64,000 nucleotides of DNA from Bradyrhizobium sp. Ec3.3. GTDB lineage: Bacteria > Pseudomonadota > Alphaproteobacteria > Rhizobiales > Xanthobacteraceae. Every line of letters starts with the position of its first letter. The stretch's first letter is position 1. Made by a program: the position numbers and the translations under genes. The notes under the pieces are model-generated. The model was not told where the DNA came from and made no database searches. It saw only the letters and a program-made list of their open reading frames with translations. The stretch spans positions 1-64,000 of the forward strand of contig NZ_AXAS01000006.1 of assembly GCF_000472925.1 (NCBI RefSeq), written 5' to 3'. This document shows positions 23,797 through 33,135 of the stretch, in pieces.

Positions 23797-24639
23797 TTAG
23801 AGCCGCTTGATCGCGACGATCTCGCTGCCGGCCTGCTTGATCCGCGCAATCGCGTCATTCGTGTTCTCGATTTCGGTCGCCATGTGATGCGCGTTGGCGT
23901 GCACTATCGTATGGGCATCGCGCACGATCGCGACATGGCCCTTCCAGAAGATCAGATCGCCGCGTTGCAGCTTGGTCCTCTCATGCTGCTCCAAGCTTCG
24001 CCCAAGGCCGGCCAGTTGCATGTCGCTGTCGCGCGGGCAGCCGATGCCGGCGGCGGTCAGCGAAACCTGGACCAGGCCGGAGCAATCGATGCCAAGTGAG
24101 CTCTTGCCGCCCCAGAGATAGGGCGTGCCGACGAAACGCTCGGCTACGGTGACGAAATCCGACTCGCGATGGTCGAGGTTGGCCAGATGTGTCTTGGGCA
24201 GATATTGGCCCGCATGCGTGATGGCAAAGCTGCCATCCTCGCGCGTCACCGCGACCTTCGATCCCATCACCAGCGCGTCTGATGGCGGAAGCTTGATCGA
24301 CGGGCCCGGAAACGCAAGGGTCCGGAGCGCGCTGACCTTGTGTGTCGGCGCAGCCGCGGGCTTGGCGAGCGCCGCATCGGGAAGCCAGCCGACATAGCCG
24401 TCGCTCACGAGCTGGCCCCAGGCCCAGCCTTCGCCGTTGCGATCGTAGATCGTGACGCGCTCGCCGCGCAGTGCCTCGGTCATCAGCATCGCGTTCGACG
24501 ACGGCTGTTCACGCAGCGGCGCGATGGCCTCGATCACCTCGAACTCTTCGCCCTCGACGAAGCGATCCGCCTCGACCTGGCCTTCGAGATATTTCGCGGC
24601 GATGTCGCCGCGTGCCGGCGTCACCCGCTTATCATGCAT
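23797..24639 (-). CDS. NlpC/P60 family cell-wall peptidase with SH3 domain
   Basis: 280 residues. An SH3-like segment at about 35-90 (VTIYDRNGEGWAWGQLVSDG) precedes the NlpC/P60 domain: Cys186 in GIDCSGL, His235 in GHVAIV and a third polar residue His247 complete the catalytic set. Members cut peptide links in peptidoglycan, often between D-Glu and diaminopimelate. No signal peptide is seen, which fits a role on recycled muropeptides in the cytoplasm. The start overlaps the end of the aminopeptidase gene by 8 bases, suggesting joint processing of small peptides. Confidence 0.9.
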   Translation of the reverse strand: MHDKRVTPARGDIAAKYLEGQVEADRFVEGEEFEVIEAIAPLREQPSSNAMLMTEALRGERVTIYDRNGEGWAWGQLVSDGYVGWLPDAALAKPAAAPTHKVSALRTLAFPGPSIKLPPSDALVMGSKVAVTREDGSFAITHAGQYLPKTHLANLDHRESDFVTVAERFVGTPYLWGGKSSLGIDCSGLVQVSLTAAGIGCPRDSDMQLAGLGRSLEQHERTKLQRGDLIFWKGHVAIVRDAHTIVHANAHHMATEIENTNDAIARIKQAGSEIVAIKRL

Positions 24640-26008
24640 AGCGTTCGCTCAGCAGGAGGTAGAGTGCGCGCGCGGCCTGGCATTCGCCGCCCTCGGGGCG
24701 CGCGGGTTTTGCCGACGGTGTCCACGCGTAGATGTCGACATGCAGCCAGCTCTTCGCCTGCTCGACGAAACGCTGCAGGAACAAGGCGCATGTGATCGAG
24801 CCGGCAAAAGTGCCCGACGGCGCGTTGGTGATATTGGCCGTCTTGGAGTCCAGCCAGGAATCGTAAGCCGGCCATAGCGGCATCCGCCACAACGGATCGT
24901 TCTCCCTCACGGCGCAGCGCGCGACGTCGGCGGCAAGCGTCTCATCATTGGTGTAAAAGGGCGGTAAATCCGGCCCCAGCGCAACGCGTGCCGCGCCGGT
25001 GAGCGTGCCCAGATCGATCAGCAGATCGGGCTTTTCCTCGTCCGCCAGCGCCAGTGCGTCGGCCAGCACCAGCCGGCCTTCGGCGTCAGTATTGCCGATC
25101 TCGACCGTGATCCCCTTGCGCGAGGGGAAGATGTCGAGCGGCCGGAAGGCGTTGCCGGCGACCGCGTTCTCCACGGCGGGGATCAATATGCGCAGCCGCA
25201 CCTTGAGCTTGGCGCCCATTACCATGCGCGCGAGCGCCAGCACGTTGGCCGCACCGCCCATGTCCTTCTTCATGATCAGCATGCCGCTCGACGGCTTCAG
25301 GTCGAGCCCGCCGGTGTCGAAGCAGACGCCCTTGCCGACCAGCGTGACCTTGGGATGCGCAGGGTTACCCCAGGTGATGTCGATCAGGCGCGGCGCGCGG
25401 GTCGAAGCCATGCCGACGGCATGGATCAGCGGAAAATTCTGCGCCTTCAATTCGTCGCCGACGATGCAGCCAAAGCTTGCGCCGAACTCGGCGGCGAGCG
25501 CCTGCGCGGCCGCCGCGAGTTCCCCCGGCCCCATGTCGTTGGCGGGAGTGTTGACGAGATCGCGCGCCAGATACGCGGCATCCGCAATCCGAGCAACTTC
25601 GGCAATGTCGACGCCGTCGGGCGGCACCAGCCTGACGTCGGGCGCATCCGCCTTGCGGTAGCGGGCAAAGCGGTAGCTGCCGAGCGCGAAGGCGAGGGCG
25701 GCGAGGCGCGCATCATGCGGCGCATTGGCGAAACGGTAGATGCCTGGCGGCAGCAGGCCCGGCAGGCTGCCTGCCCGGAACAGGTCGCGTGACCGTGCGG
25801 CTTCGTCCTCGAGGCCGAACAGCACTCCTGCGACCGCGCCGTCCGGCGCCGGCAAAGCGAGATATGCGCCCGGCTTGCCGGCAAAGCCATTGGCCGTTGC
25901 GAACTGGCGTTGCGGCGGCGACAGCGTCTCGGCGACCTGGTCCCAGCTCGATTGGGTCACGAAGGTGATGGGAATGGCGGCAGACGACGTCTCGAATACG
26001 GAAGGCAT
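24632..26008 (-). CDS. Leucyl aminopeptidase family (M17) protein
   Basis: 458 residues from the ATG at 26008 (MPSVFETS); the open frame extends further upstream without family similarity. The M17 signature NTDAEGRLVLAD is present, with metal-binding segments VGKGVCFDTGGLDLKP and MKKDMGG. Zinc or manganese exopeptidase, cytoplasmic. It overlaps the NlpC/P60 gene and is shorter than PepA, as in the many alphaproteobacterial paralogues. Confidence 0.93.
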   Translation of the reverse strand: MPSVFETSSAAIPITFVTQSSWDQVAETLSPPQRQFATANGFAGKPGAYLALPAPDGAVAGVLFGLEDEAARSRDLFRAGSLPGLLPPGIYRFANAPHDARLAALAFALGSYRFARYRKADAPDVRLVPPDGVDIAEVARIADAAYLARDLVNTPANDMGPGELAAAAQALAAEFGASFGCIVGDELKAQNFPLIHAVGMASTRAPRLIDITWGNPAHPKVTLVGKGVCFDTGGLDLKPSSGMLIMKKDMGGAANVLALARMVMGAKLKVRLRILIPAVENAVAGNAFRPLDIFPSRKGITVEIGNTDAEGRLVLADALALADEEKPDLLIDLGTLTGAARVALGPDLPPFYTNDETLAADVARCAVRENDPLWRMPLWPAYDSWLDSKTANITNAPSGTFAGSITCALFLQRFVEQAKSWLHVDIYAWTPSAKPARPEGGECQAARALYLLLSERYA

Positions 26009-26171
26009 TGGCGGGGCCGCCCCAAGATGATTCAGATGATGAAAAGAGACTTCGCAGAGTTTCGTGGCACCTGCAATCGGCTTTGCCGACACCCGGCGCG
26101 CTCGCGAGCTGCTACTCGGCTTGCCGTCACCATGCTAGGTTCCGGCAAAACTCGTCCGCGGCGCCAGTGCC

Positions 26172-26219
26172 GCGGGTCCAAGGGCGGGTCCAAGAGCGGG
26201 TTCAAGAGCGGGTTCAAGA
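26172..26219 (+). repeat. Four tandem 12-bp repeats
   Basis: Four head-to-tail units: GCGGGTCCAAGG, GCGGGTCCAAGA, GCGGGTTCAAGA, GCGGGTTCAAGA. They lie just upstream of the small membrane protein gene. A degenerate run of similar GGGCGGGTTGAA units follows ureG at 55170-55225. Function unknown; simple slippage expansion is likely. Confidence 0.75.
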
Positions 26220-26243
26220 CAAGCCGTGCCGGGAGGGAATGCA

Positions 26244-26447
26244 ATGGAATTTCTTTGGAGCGTGGTCGCGTTTTTCGGCCAGGCCATCGAGGCGGTCTTC
26301 GCCTATGTCGAGCATCATCACTGGATCTTTGCGTTCCTCGCCGGCGGCTACGTTTTCTATCTCCACGACCGCGCGGTTCATGCGCGCTTCGACGCGCTCG
26401 ACAAGCGCATCGACGAGGTGAGGAAGCGGCTGGCCATGGAATATTGA
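26244..26447 (+). CDS. Small membrane protein of unknown function
   Basis: 67 residues from the ATG at 26244, preceded by GGGAGGG as a ribosome site. One hydrophobic segment (about 2-18) and a second (about 27-43) are followed by a charged amphipathic tail (DALDKRIDEVRKRLAMEY) likely to form a coiled coil. I do not recognise a named family. The clear ribosome site and coding-like composition support it as real. Confidence 0.55.
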   Translation: MEFLWSVVAFFGQAIEAVFAYVEHHHWIFAFLAGGYVFYLHDRAVHARFDALDKRIDEVRKRLAMEY

Positions 26448-26647
26448 GCCGCGCCTGGCGACACCATTGGCGATCTGATCGCGCAGCTCGTAGGAAGAGC
26501 TGACACCAAATCCCGGGACTGACCTCGACCGACCGCCGCCAGCCGGCGCGCTACCCCGTGCTGCGGTTCCGTTAACCGGCCGTTAGGGTTAACAGTCTAT
26601 TGCTGGCGCGTTCGGCTCGATCAATCGGCTCGAGAGTCAAAAGCGTC

Positions 26648-27460
26648 ATGCGTCAGCGGTTTTGTGTTGCCCGGCTTCTTGCGTCCAGTTCGCTGGTGGC
26701 GGTCTTGGCCGCAAGCCTTGGCGGCTGCCAGACCATGGCCGACATCACGGGCTCGGTGACGCCGCGCGCGGAAGCCGCAGCGCCCGCAGATCCTGCCCGC
26801 GCCGCCGACGTCTATGGTGAACGCTACCGCGCCAATCCCAAGGACCCCGACGCCGCGCTTGCCTATGGCCAGGCGTTGCGCGCCAACGGCCAGCGGGCGC
26901 AGGCCGCCGCCGTGCTGGAGCAGGCAACCATCGCCCATCCCGGCAACAAGTCGCTTCTGGCGCTCTATGGTCGCGCACTCGCCGACAACGGCAATTTCCA
27001 GCAGGCCTTCGACGTGCTGTCGAAGGCGCACTCGCCCGACAACCCGGACTGGCGCCTGCTCTCGGTGCAGGGCACCTGCCTCGACCAGATGGGCAAGCAC
27101 GAGGAGGCGCGCCGCTACTATGTCAGCGCGCTGAAAATCACGCCCGGTGATCCCGGCGTCCTGTCCAATCTCGGCCTGTCCTACATGCTCACGAAGGAAC
27201 TGCCGCGGGCGGAAGAGACGCTCCGGCAGGCCTATGCCTCGCCACGCGCCAACGCGCGGGTGCGGCAGAATCTTGCGCTGGTGGTCGGCTTGCAGGGACG
27301 CTTCGCGGAGGCCGAGACCATCGTCAAGGCCGACCTGCCGCCGGACGAAGCCGCGGCGAACGTCGCCTACCTCAAGGAAATGCTGAACCGCAACGACACG
27401 ACGCGCAGCCCGGCCAAGCGTATGCCGGTGCCGGTCGCTTCCCTCAGCCAATCCGAATAG
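26648..27460 (+). CDS. tadD: TPR-repeat lipoprotein of the Tad pilus system (TadD-like)
   Basis: 270 residues from the ATG at 26648. A lipoprotein signal ends in LGGC, so the mature protein should be lipid-anchored. Residues about 55-240 hold four to five tetratricopeptide repeats (for example YGERYRANPKDPDAALAYGQ). TadD acts as a pilotin-like assembly factor for the secretin. It is convergent with the minus-strand cpa genes and ends beside tadC, which supports the assignment. Confidence 0.85.
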   Translation: MRQRFCVARLLASSSLVAVLAASLGGCQTMADITGSVTPRAEAAAPADPARAADVYGERYRANPKDPDAALAYGQALRANGQRAQAAAVLEQATIAHPGNKSLLALYGRALADNGNFQQAFDVLSKAHSPDNPDWRLLSVQGTCLDQMGKHEEARRYYVSALKITPGDPGVLSNLGLSYMLTKELPRAEETLRQAYASPRANARVRQNLALVVGLQGRFAEAETIVKADLPPDEAAANVAYLKEMLNRNDTTRSPAKRMPVPVASLSQSE

Positions 27461-27502
27461 CTGGCTAGAACAAGACGAGCTTCTGGCGCGAGCCGGAGGC
27501 GC

Positions 27503-27605
27503 GGTTCACCTCTCCCGTAGGGAGAGGTCGGATCGCATCTTTGGATGCGATCCGGGTGAGGAGTTAAGGCCTGCGTCGAACGCTGCGGCCGCTCAGAGGT
27601 GAACC
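27503..27605. repeat. Compound hairpin repeat between tadD and tadC
   Basis: Three nested inverted repeats: outer 11-bp arms GGTTCACCTCT (27503-27513) and its complement (27595-27605); CCTCTCCC/GGGAGAGG at 27509-27527; GGATCGCATC/GATGCGATCC at 27530-27553. It sits between two converging gene ends and may stop both transcripts. Confidence 0.65.
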
Positions 27606-27645
27606 TTTGCAAGCGCCTCGCGCTTGATCTCATCGCGCTCTACGG

Positions 27646-28620
27646 TCAGTGCAGCTCGGAGACCTTGATGCCGGTCGGTCCGAGAATGACGACGAACAGC
27701 ACCGGCAGGAAGAACAGGATCATCGGCACGGTCAGCTTCGGCGGCAGTGCGGCGGCCTTCTTCTCGGCCTCGTTCATGCGCATGTCGCGGTTTTCCTGCG
27801 CCATCACGCGCAAGGAATGGCCGAGCGGGGTGCCGTAGCGTTCCGCCTGCTGGAGCGCGAGACAGACCGATTTGACGCCTTCGAGGCCGGTACGCCGCGC
27901 CAGGTTCTCATAGGCCACCTTGCGGTCCTGCAAGTAGGACAGCTCGGCCGTGGTCAACGTGAACTCCTCAGACAGCGAGATCGACTGGCCGACGATCTCG
28001 GTCGCGACTTTCCGGAACGCCATCTCGACCGACATGCCGGACTCGATACAGATCAGCAGCAGGTCGAGCGCGTCGGGGAAGGCGCGTTTGATCGATAGCT
28101 GGCGCTTGGAGATCGCGTTCTTCAGGAACAGCATCGGCGCCTGGAGGCCGAGATAGGCGGCGCCGACGCAAATGCCGATCTTGATCGGCAGCGACTGCTG
28201 CATATGCGCGATCAGGAACACGTAGAGCATGGCGCCGACGAACAGCACGAGCGGCGTCACCATGCGTGCGAACAGGAAGGTGATGTAGGGCGCCTGGCCG
28301 CGATAGCCTGCCATCACGAGCTTTTCGCGCGCGGCCTCCTGCGCCAGCCATTTGGTGAGGTTGAAGTCCTCGACCACCTTGGAGACGAGCTGCTTCGGCG
28401 TCTGGCGCAGCGAAACCTTCTCGGTCTTGGCGAGCCTGTCGCGCTCGCGCTGCCGGATGCGCTCGCGCTCGCTTGCCACCGCCTTCATGCGCTTGGCAAG
28501 GCCCTCGCCGGCGAACAGCGGCATCACCAGCGTGTAGACGGTGGCGCTGGCGGCGATCGCCGCCAGCAGCATCGTCATGAAGTGAACGTCGTGCAGTTTC
28601 GTGACGAGGAGATCGACCAT
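27646..28620 (-). CDS. tadC: Tad pilus inner-membrane platform protein TadC
   Basis: 324 residues, type II secretion F-domain family. Hydrophobic segments at the N-terminus (about 18-36), mid (about 115-150) and C-terminus (about 295-318) flank a cytoplasmic F domain with IESGMSVEMAFRKVATE and LQQAERYGTPLGHSLRVMAQ. It forms the pilus assembly platform with TadB. It starts 10 bases after tadB. Confidence 0.93.
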   Translation of the reverse strand: MVDLLVTKLHDVHFMTMLLAAIAASATVYTLVMPLFAGEGLAKRMKAVASERERIRQRERDRLAKTEKVSLRQTPKQLVSKVVEDFNLTKWLAQEAAREKLVMAGYRGQAPYITFLFARMVTPLVLFVGAMLYVFLIAHMQQSLPIKIGICVGAAYLGLQAPMLFLKNAISKRQLSIKRAFPDALDLLLICIESGMSVEMAFRKVATEIVGQSISLSEEFTLTTAELSYLQDRKVAYENLARRTGLEGVKSVCLALQQAERYGTPLGHSLRVMAQENRDMRMNEAEKKAAALPPKLTVPMILFFLPVLFVVILGPTGIKVSELH

Positions 28621-28630
28621 ACTGGCACCG

Positions 28631-29608
28631 TCAGAAATCGAAGTTGATCATTTTCTTCATCACCATGATGCCGATCGACATCCAGACGACGCAGCCGACC
28701 AGCATGAGCTGGCCGGTGGGATGGGTCCACAGCAGCGAGATGTATTGCGGGGTTGTGAGATAGACCAGGAACATCACGATCGGCGGCAGCGAGCCGATGA
28801 TGCCGGCCGAGGCCTTGGCCTCCATCGACATCGCCTGGATTTTTTCCTTCATCTTCTTGCGGTCGCGCAGCACCTTCGAGAGGTTGCCGAGTGCCTCGGA
28901 GAGGTTGCCGCCGGACTTCTGCTGGATCGACACGACGATGCCGAAGAAGTTCGCCTCCGGCAACGGCATGCGCTCATAGAGACGCGAGCAGGCCTCACCC
29001 AGCGGCATGCCGATCGCCTGGGTCTCGATGATGCCCAGGAATTCGCTGCGCAGCGGCTCCGGCGAATCGGCTGCGACGACCTTGATCGATTCGAACAGCG
29101 GCAGGCCGGCCTTGATGCCGCGGACGATCACGTCGACGGCGTCGGGGAGCGCTGCCAGGAACTTGTTCTCGCGGCGCTTCTTCAGGAAGCTCAGCATCCA
29201 GCGCGGCAGGCCGAGGCCGCCGGCGAAGCCAAGGCCCGCGGCCCCCAGCAGCCCGCCGCCGGCGAACATGGCGAGGAAGAAGAACGCGCCGCCGAGCGCG
29301 GCGGAGACGATCCAGAATTTCTGCGGCGTCCAGTCGAGCCCGGCCTGCGAGAGCCGCACGCTGAGCGGAACGCTCTTCTCCTGCAGGCGCCGCGCCTCGA
29401 GATCCTTGAGCGTGGTCTCGACCTGCTCGCGGCGCGAGCGCTGCGTCTTCTCGGCCTGCCGGGCGGCGACGGGTTCGGCGCGCCCGATTGAGGCGCGGCG
29501 GCTCTCCGCCTTCCGTTCGCCGGACAACAACGGATAGAGGAAAACCCAGGCGACGCCGCCGACCGCGGCGGTGGCGAGAAAGGAGAGGGCGAGGACCTGC
29601 ATCTTCAT
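28631..29608 (-). CDS. tadB: Tad pilus inner-membrane platform protein TadB
   Basis: 325 residues, F-domain family. It has an N-terminal membrane segment, a cytoplasmic helical stretch rich in Arg/Glu, a central hydrophobic pair, the F domain with GIKAGLPLFESIKVVA and QQKSGGNLSEALGNLS, and a C-terminal membrane segment pair. Located between cpaF and tadC in the standard order. Confidence 0.94.
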   Translation of the reverse strand: MKMQVLALSFLATAAVGGVAWVFLYPLLSGERKAESRRASIGRAEPVAARQAEKTQRSRREQVETTLKDLEARRLQEKSVPLSVRLSQAGLDWTPQKFWIVSAALGGAFFFLAMFAGGGLLGAAGLGFAGGLGLPRWMLSFLKKRRENKFLAALPDAVDVIVRGIKAGLPLFESIKVVAADSPEPLRSEFLGIIETQAIGMPLGEACSRLYERMPLPEANFFGIVVSIQQKSGGNLSEALGNLSKVLRDRKKMKEKIQAMSMEAKASAGIIGSLPPIVMFLVYLTTPQYISLLWTHPTGQLMLVGCVVWMSIGIMVMKKMINFDF

Positions 29609-29621
29609 GGTGCGTTACTGC

Positions 29622-31091
29622 TCACGTCTGCGCTGCCACTTCCGCCGCATCGAGCGCGGCGGCAAGGCGCTTCTCCTCGCCGTAGTAGCGGGCGCGCTCC
29701 CAGAAGCGGGGGCGGCCGATGCCGGTCGAGCGATGCCGTCCGATGATCTTGCCGTTGGCGTCCTCACCGACGAGGTCATAGAGGAAGATGTCCTGGGTGA
29801 TGATGGTGTCGCCTTCCATGCCCATCACCTCGGTGATGTGGGTGATCCGGCGCGAACCGTCGCGCAGGCGGGCGGCCTGGATGATGACGTCGATGGAGGC
29901 GCAGATCATCTCGCGGATAGTGCGCGAGGGCAGGGAGAAGCCGCCCATCGTGATCATGGATTCGCAGCGCGACAGCGCTTCGCGTGGGTTGTTGGCGTGC
30001 AGCGTTCCCATCGAGCCGTCATGGCCGGTGTTCATGGCCTGCAACAGGTCGAAGGCTTCGGGTCCGCGGACCTCGCCGACGATGATGCGTTCGGGGCGCA
30101 TACGCAGGCAGTTGCGCACCAATTCGCGCATCGTGACCTGGCCTTCACCCTCGATGTTGGGCGGGCGGGTTTCCAGCCGCACCACGTGAGGCTGCTGGAG
30201 CTGCAGTTCGGCCGCGTCCTCGCAGGTGATGACGCGCTCGTCGTGCTCGATGTAGTTTGTCATGCAGTTGAGCAGCGTCGTCTTGCCCGAACCGGTACCG
30301 CCGGAGATCAGCACGTTGCAGCGGCAGCGGCCGATGATCTGGAGGATCTCGGCGCCTTCAGGGGTGATCGCGCCGAACTTGACGAGCTGATCCAGCGTCA
30401 GCTTGTCCTTCCTGAACTTGCGGATGGTGAGTGCGGGGCCGTCGATCGAGAGCGGCGGCACGATGGCGTTGACGCGGGAGCCGTCGGCGAGACGGGCGTC
30501 GCAGATCGGAGAAGATTCGTCGACGCGCCGGCCGACCTGGCTGACGATGCGCTGGCAGATGTTGAGGAGCTGCTGGTTGTCGCGAAAGCGGATGCCGGTG
30601 CGCTGGATCTTGCCGCCGACTTCGATGAACACCGTGTTGGCGCCGTTGACCATGATGTCGGCGATGTCATCGCGCGACAGCAGCGGCTCGAGCGGGCCAT
30701 AACCGAGCACGTCGTTGCAGATGTCGTCGAGCAGCTCCTCCTGCTCGGCAATCGACATCACGATGTTCTTGATCGCGATGATCTCGTTGACGATGTCGCG
30801 GATTTCCTCGCGCGCGGACTCGGAATCGAGCTTGGCGAGCTGGGCGAGGTCGATCGCCTCGATCAGGGCGCCGAAGATCGTCGCCTTGACCTCGTAGTAA
30901 TTGTCCGAGCGGCGGCTCTCCATCGGCGGAGGCGGCGGGGCCTTGATCGGCGCCAGCGGCGGCGAGGCGATGGCCGGGGGCGGAGGCGCGCGCGAAACAC
31001 TTGGCGCCGGGGCCTGGGCAGGCTCTGGCGACACGGCGCCGGGCTTGGGGGCCCGAAAGTCGGTGTCTGTTCCGCTACGCTTACCGAACAC
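29622..31091 (-). CDS. cpaF: Pilus assembly ATPase CpaF/TadA
   Basis: 489 residues with a GTG start at 31091; GGAG lies 8 bases upstream. A Pro-rich N-terminus (about 20-60) is followed by the secretion ATPase fold. Walker A GGTGSGKTT is at residues 264-272, then the Asp box and the His box typical of VirB11/TadA ATPases (GEVRGPEAFDLLQAMNTGH). It powers Flp pilus extension. Confidence 0.96.
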   Translation of the reverse strand: MFGKRSGTDTDFRAPKPGAVSPEPAQAPAPSVSRAPPPPAIASPPLAPIKAPPPPPMESRRSDNYYEVKATIFGALIEAIDLAQLAKLDSESAREEIRDIVNEIIAIKNIVMSIAEQEELLDDICNDVLGYGPLEPLLSRDDIADIMVNGANTVFIEVGGKIQRTGIRFRDNQQLLNICQRIVSQVGRRVDESSPICDARLADGSRVNAIVPPLSIDGPALTIRKFRKDKLTLDQLVKFGAITPEGAEILQIIGRCRCNVLISGGTGSGKTTLLNCMTNYIEHDERVITCEDAAELQLQQPHVVRLETRPPNIEGEGQVTMRELVRNCLRMRPERIIVGEVRGPEAFDLLQAMNTGHDGSMGTLHANNPREALSRCESMITMGGFSLPSRTIREMICASIDVIIQAARLRDGSRRITHITEVMGMEGDTIITQDIFLYDLVGEDANGKIIGRHRSTGIGRPRFWERARYYGEEKRLAAALDAAEVAAQT

Positions 31092-31111
31092 TTAAGAACT
31101 CCATGCGGCGG

Positions 31112-32380
31112 CTATTTTCCGCGCAACTTCTCAATCAGGGGTGAAAGGAACGACGACTTTTGCTTCTTGGTCTCGCTGCGGCCGGTCAGGCGCTGGGCGA
31201 TCTGGAGGAACATGTCGATCGTCTTATGGTTGGCCGAGATTTCCGCGATCATCTGGCCGTTATTGGCCGCGGAGCCGAAAGTCTGGGGCTCGAACGGAAT
31301 CGAGGCGATCGGCTGGCTCTCGATCGCCTTGGCGAACTCGGTGGCGGCGATTTCGGGGCGCTTGGGGACGCCGACCTGGTTCAGGCAGTACAGTGGCGGC
31401 CGGTCGTTCGGCCGGGCCGCTTTCAAGAGGTCGAACAGGTTCTTGGTGTTGCGCAGGTTCGCAAGGTCGGGGGCGGCCACGATCAGGATGTCGTCCGCCC
31501 CGATCAGGGCGCGCTTGGTCCAGCCCGTCCATTGATGCGGGATGTCGAGTACGATGCAGGGCATGGTCGAGCGCAGCGTGTCGAACACGGCGTCAAAAGC
31601 GTCGGTGCCGAAATCATAGACCCGGTCGAGCGTGGCCGGCGCGGCCAGCAGGCTCAGATGGTCGGTGCATTTCGACAGCAGACGGTCGACGAAGGCCGTA
31701 TCGATACGGTCCGGCGAGAACACGGCGTCCGCGATGCCCTGCGGCGGATCCTGGTTGTAGTCGAGCCCGGCGGTGCCGAAGGCGAGGTCGAGATCGGCGA
31801 CCACCGCGTCCATGGCGAGGTCGCGCGCGATCGCCCAGGCGACGTTGTGGCTGATGGTGGACGCACCGACGCCGCCCTTGGCGCCGACGACTGCAATGAT
31901 GCGGCCGACCGCCTTGGCTTCCGGCGCAGAGAACAGATTGCAGATCGATCGCACCACGTCGATCGGGCCAACAGGTGCCAGCACATAGTCGCTGACGCCG
32001 CGGCGTACGAGCTCGCGATACAGCATGACGTCGTTGATGCGGCCGATCACGACGACGCGGGTGCCGGCATCGCAGACGGTGGCGAGCTGGTCGAGCCCGC
32101 CGAGCAGGTCGGCCCGCCCGTCGCTCTCCAGGACGATCACGTTCGGTGTGGGGGCGGAGCGATAGGCTTCGGCCGCGGCCGCGATGCCGCCCATCTGGAT
32201 CTTCAGATGAGCCTTGCCGAGGCGGCGGTCCTCGCCGGCCGACTGTACGGCGGCGGCGGTCTCCACGGTCTCGCAGAACGCCTGGACCGAGACGCGCGGG
32301 GCAGGTGCAATATGCTCCTCTGCCGGCGGCGGCGCGCCCTGCGGCTGTTCTTCCTGAGTCTGGCGAGCGTAGCTGATCAT
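31112..32380 (-). CDS. cpaE: Pilus localisation protein CpaE/TadZ
   Basis: 422 residues. An N-terminal receiver-like domain (about 60-150) is followed by a MinD/ParA-type ATPase with the deviant Walker A VVGAKGGVGASTI and VADLDLAFGTAG. TadZ proteins position the Tad machine at the pole. The start overlaps the cpaD stop by four bases (ATGA). Confidence 0.94.
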   Translation of the reverse strand: MISYARQTQEEQPQGAPPPAEEHIAPAPRVSVQAFCETVETAAAVQSAGEDRRLGKAHLKIQMGGIAAAAEAYRSAPTPNVIVLESDGRADLLGGLDQLATVCDAGTRVVVIGRINDVMLYRELVRRGVSDYVLAPVGPIDVVRSICNLFSAPEAKAVGRIIAVVGAKGGVGASTISHNVAWAIARDLAMDAVVADLDLAFGTAGLDYNQDPPQGIADAVFSPDRIDTAFVDRLLSKCTDHLSLLAAPATLDRVYDFGTDAFDAVFDTLRSTMPCIVLDIPHQWTGWTKRALIGADDILIVAAPDLANLRNTKNLFDLLKAARPNDRPPLYCLNQVGVPKRPEIAATEFAKAIESQPIASIPFEPQTFGSAANNGQMIAEISANHKTIDMFLQIAQRLTGRSETKKQKSSFLSPLIEKLRGK

Positions 32381-33114
32381 TTGCCGGTGTCGCTGAGTTT
32401 GGCCTTCTCGGCCTCGGGATAAACGGTCGCCGTCGTCTGACCCTTGCGATATTTCTCGAAGGCTTCACTGCGGCGCATGGTGTAGGCCGGCGTTTCAGGC
32501 CGCGGCTGCTCGAGGTCCGACGGATTGTCGATCATTGCGGCCATGTTGCGCTGATAGCTGCAGCCGAAATTGTAATAGGACTTGTTCTCGAACCATCGCG
32601 GGTTCTTCGAGGAGGGACCGATATCCTCCGGCCACAGCCCGCAGGGACCCGCGACCGCGGCGATCCTGGAATAGGTCAGGCGGATCGGCGGCAGGAAGCG
32701 CGGGTCTTCGGGGCGATAGCGGCGCACGAGGACGCCGCGCGGCGGCACGCCGGCGGCGGCCAGCATGGCCTGGATTTCCCGCAGCGATTCCGCAGCCGGG
32801 CGCGCATTGGGTGTGTCGGTCGGCACGTCGATATGGATCGCGCCGGTGCCCTCATGTGTCCAGGTCGAAGCCAGACCCATGACGTCGGCGCGCTGGGCTG
32901 CGGTCAGGCCGCCGCGCGCGTGACCGACGAAGACGACGATGGAGCGGTTCTGCTCCTCGATCGCGATCGGGTGGCGCTGCTTGAAATCGTCGGGAATGGA
33001 AGCGGTGACCGCCTCATCGGTATGAGTGCAGGCGCCGAGCGCGATCGCAATGCCGACGAGCGCGCTGCTGACGCGAAGGGCGCTGTTGCGATTCTGGGGT
33101 GATCTGGTGGCCAT
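32377..33114 (-). CDS. cpaD: Pilus assembly lipoprotein CpaD
   Basis: 245 residues. A lipoprotein signal ends in LGAC near residue 29. The mature domain carries features of the CpaD family, such as RHPIAIEEQNRSIVVFVG and YSRIAAVAGPCGLWPEDIG, and a conserved NFGCSYQRNMAAMIDNPSDL near the C-terminus. It is an outer-membrane partner of the CpaC secretin. Overlaps cpaE by four bases. Confidence 0.93.
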   Translation of the reverse strand: MATRSPQNRNSALRVSSALVGIAIALGACTHTDEAVTASIPDDFKQRHPIAIEEQNRSIVVFVGHARGGLTAAQRADVMGLASTWTHEGTGAIHIDVPTDTPNARPAAESLREIQAMLAAAGVPPRGVLVRRYRPEDPRFLPPIRLTYSRIAAVAGPCGLWPEDIGPSSKNPRWFENKSYYNFGCSYQRNMAAMIDNPSDLEQPRPETPAYTMRRSEAFEKYRKGQTTATVYPEAEKAKLSDTGK

Positions 33115-33135
33115 TCTCGAAGTCCCCGTTCCGCC

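Noticed and set aside
29571..31535. 654-residue plus-strand open frame across cpaF and cpaE
   Set aside because: Opposite strand of two well-supported pilus genes; no family features.
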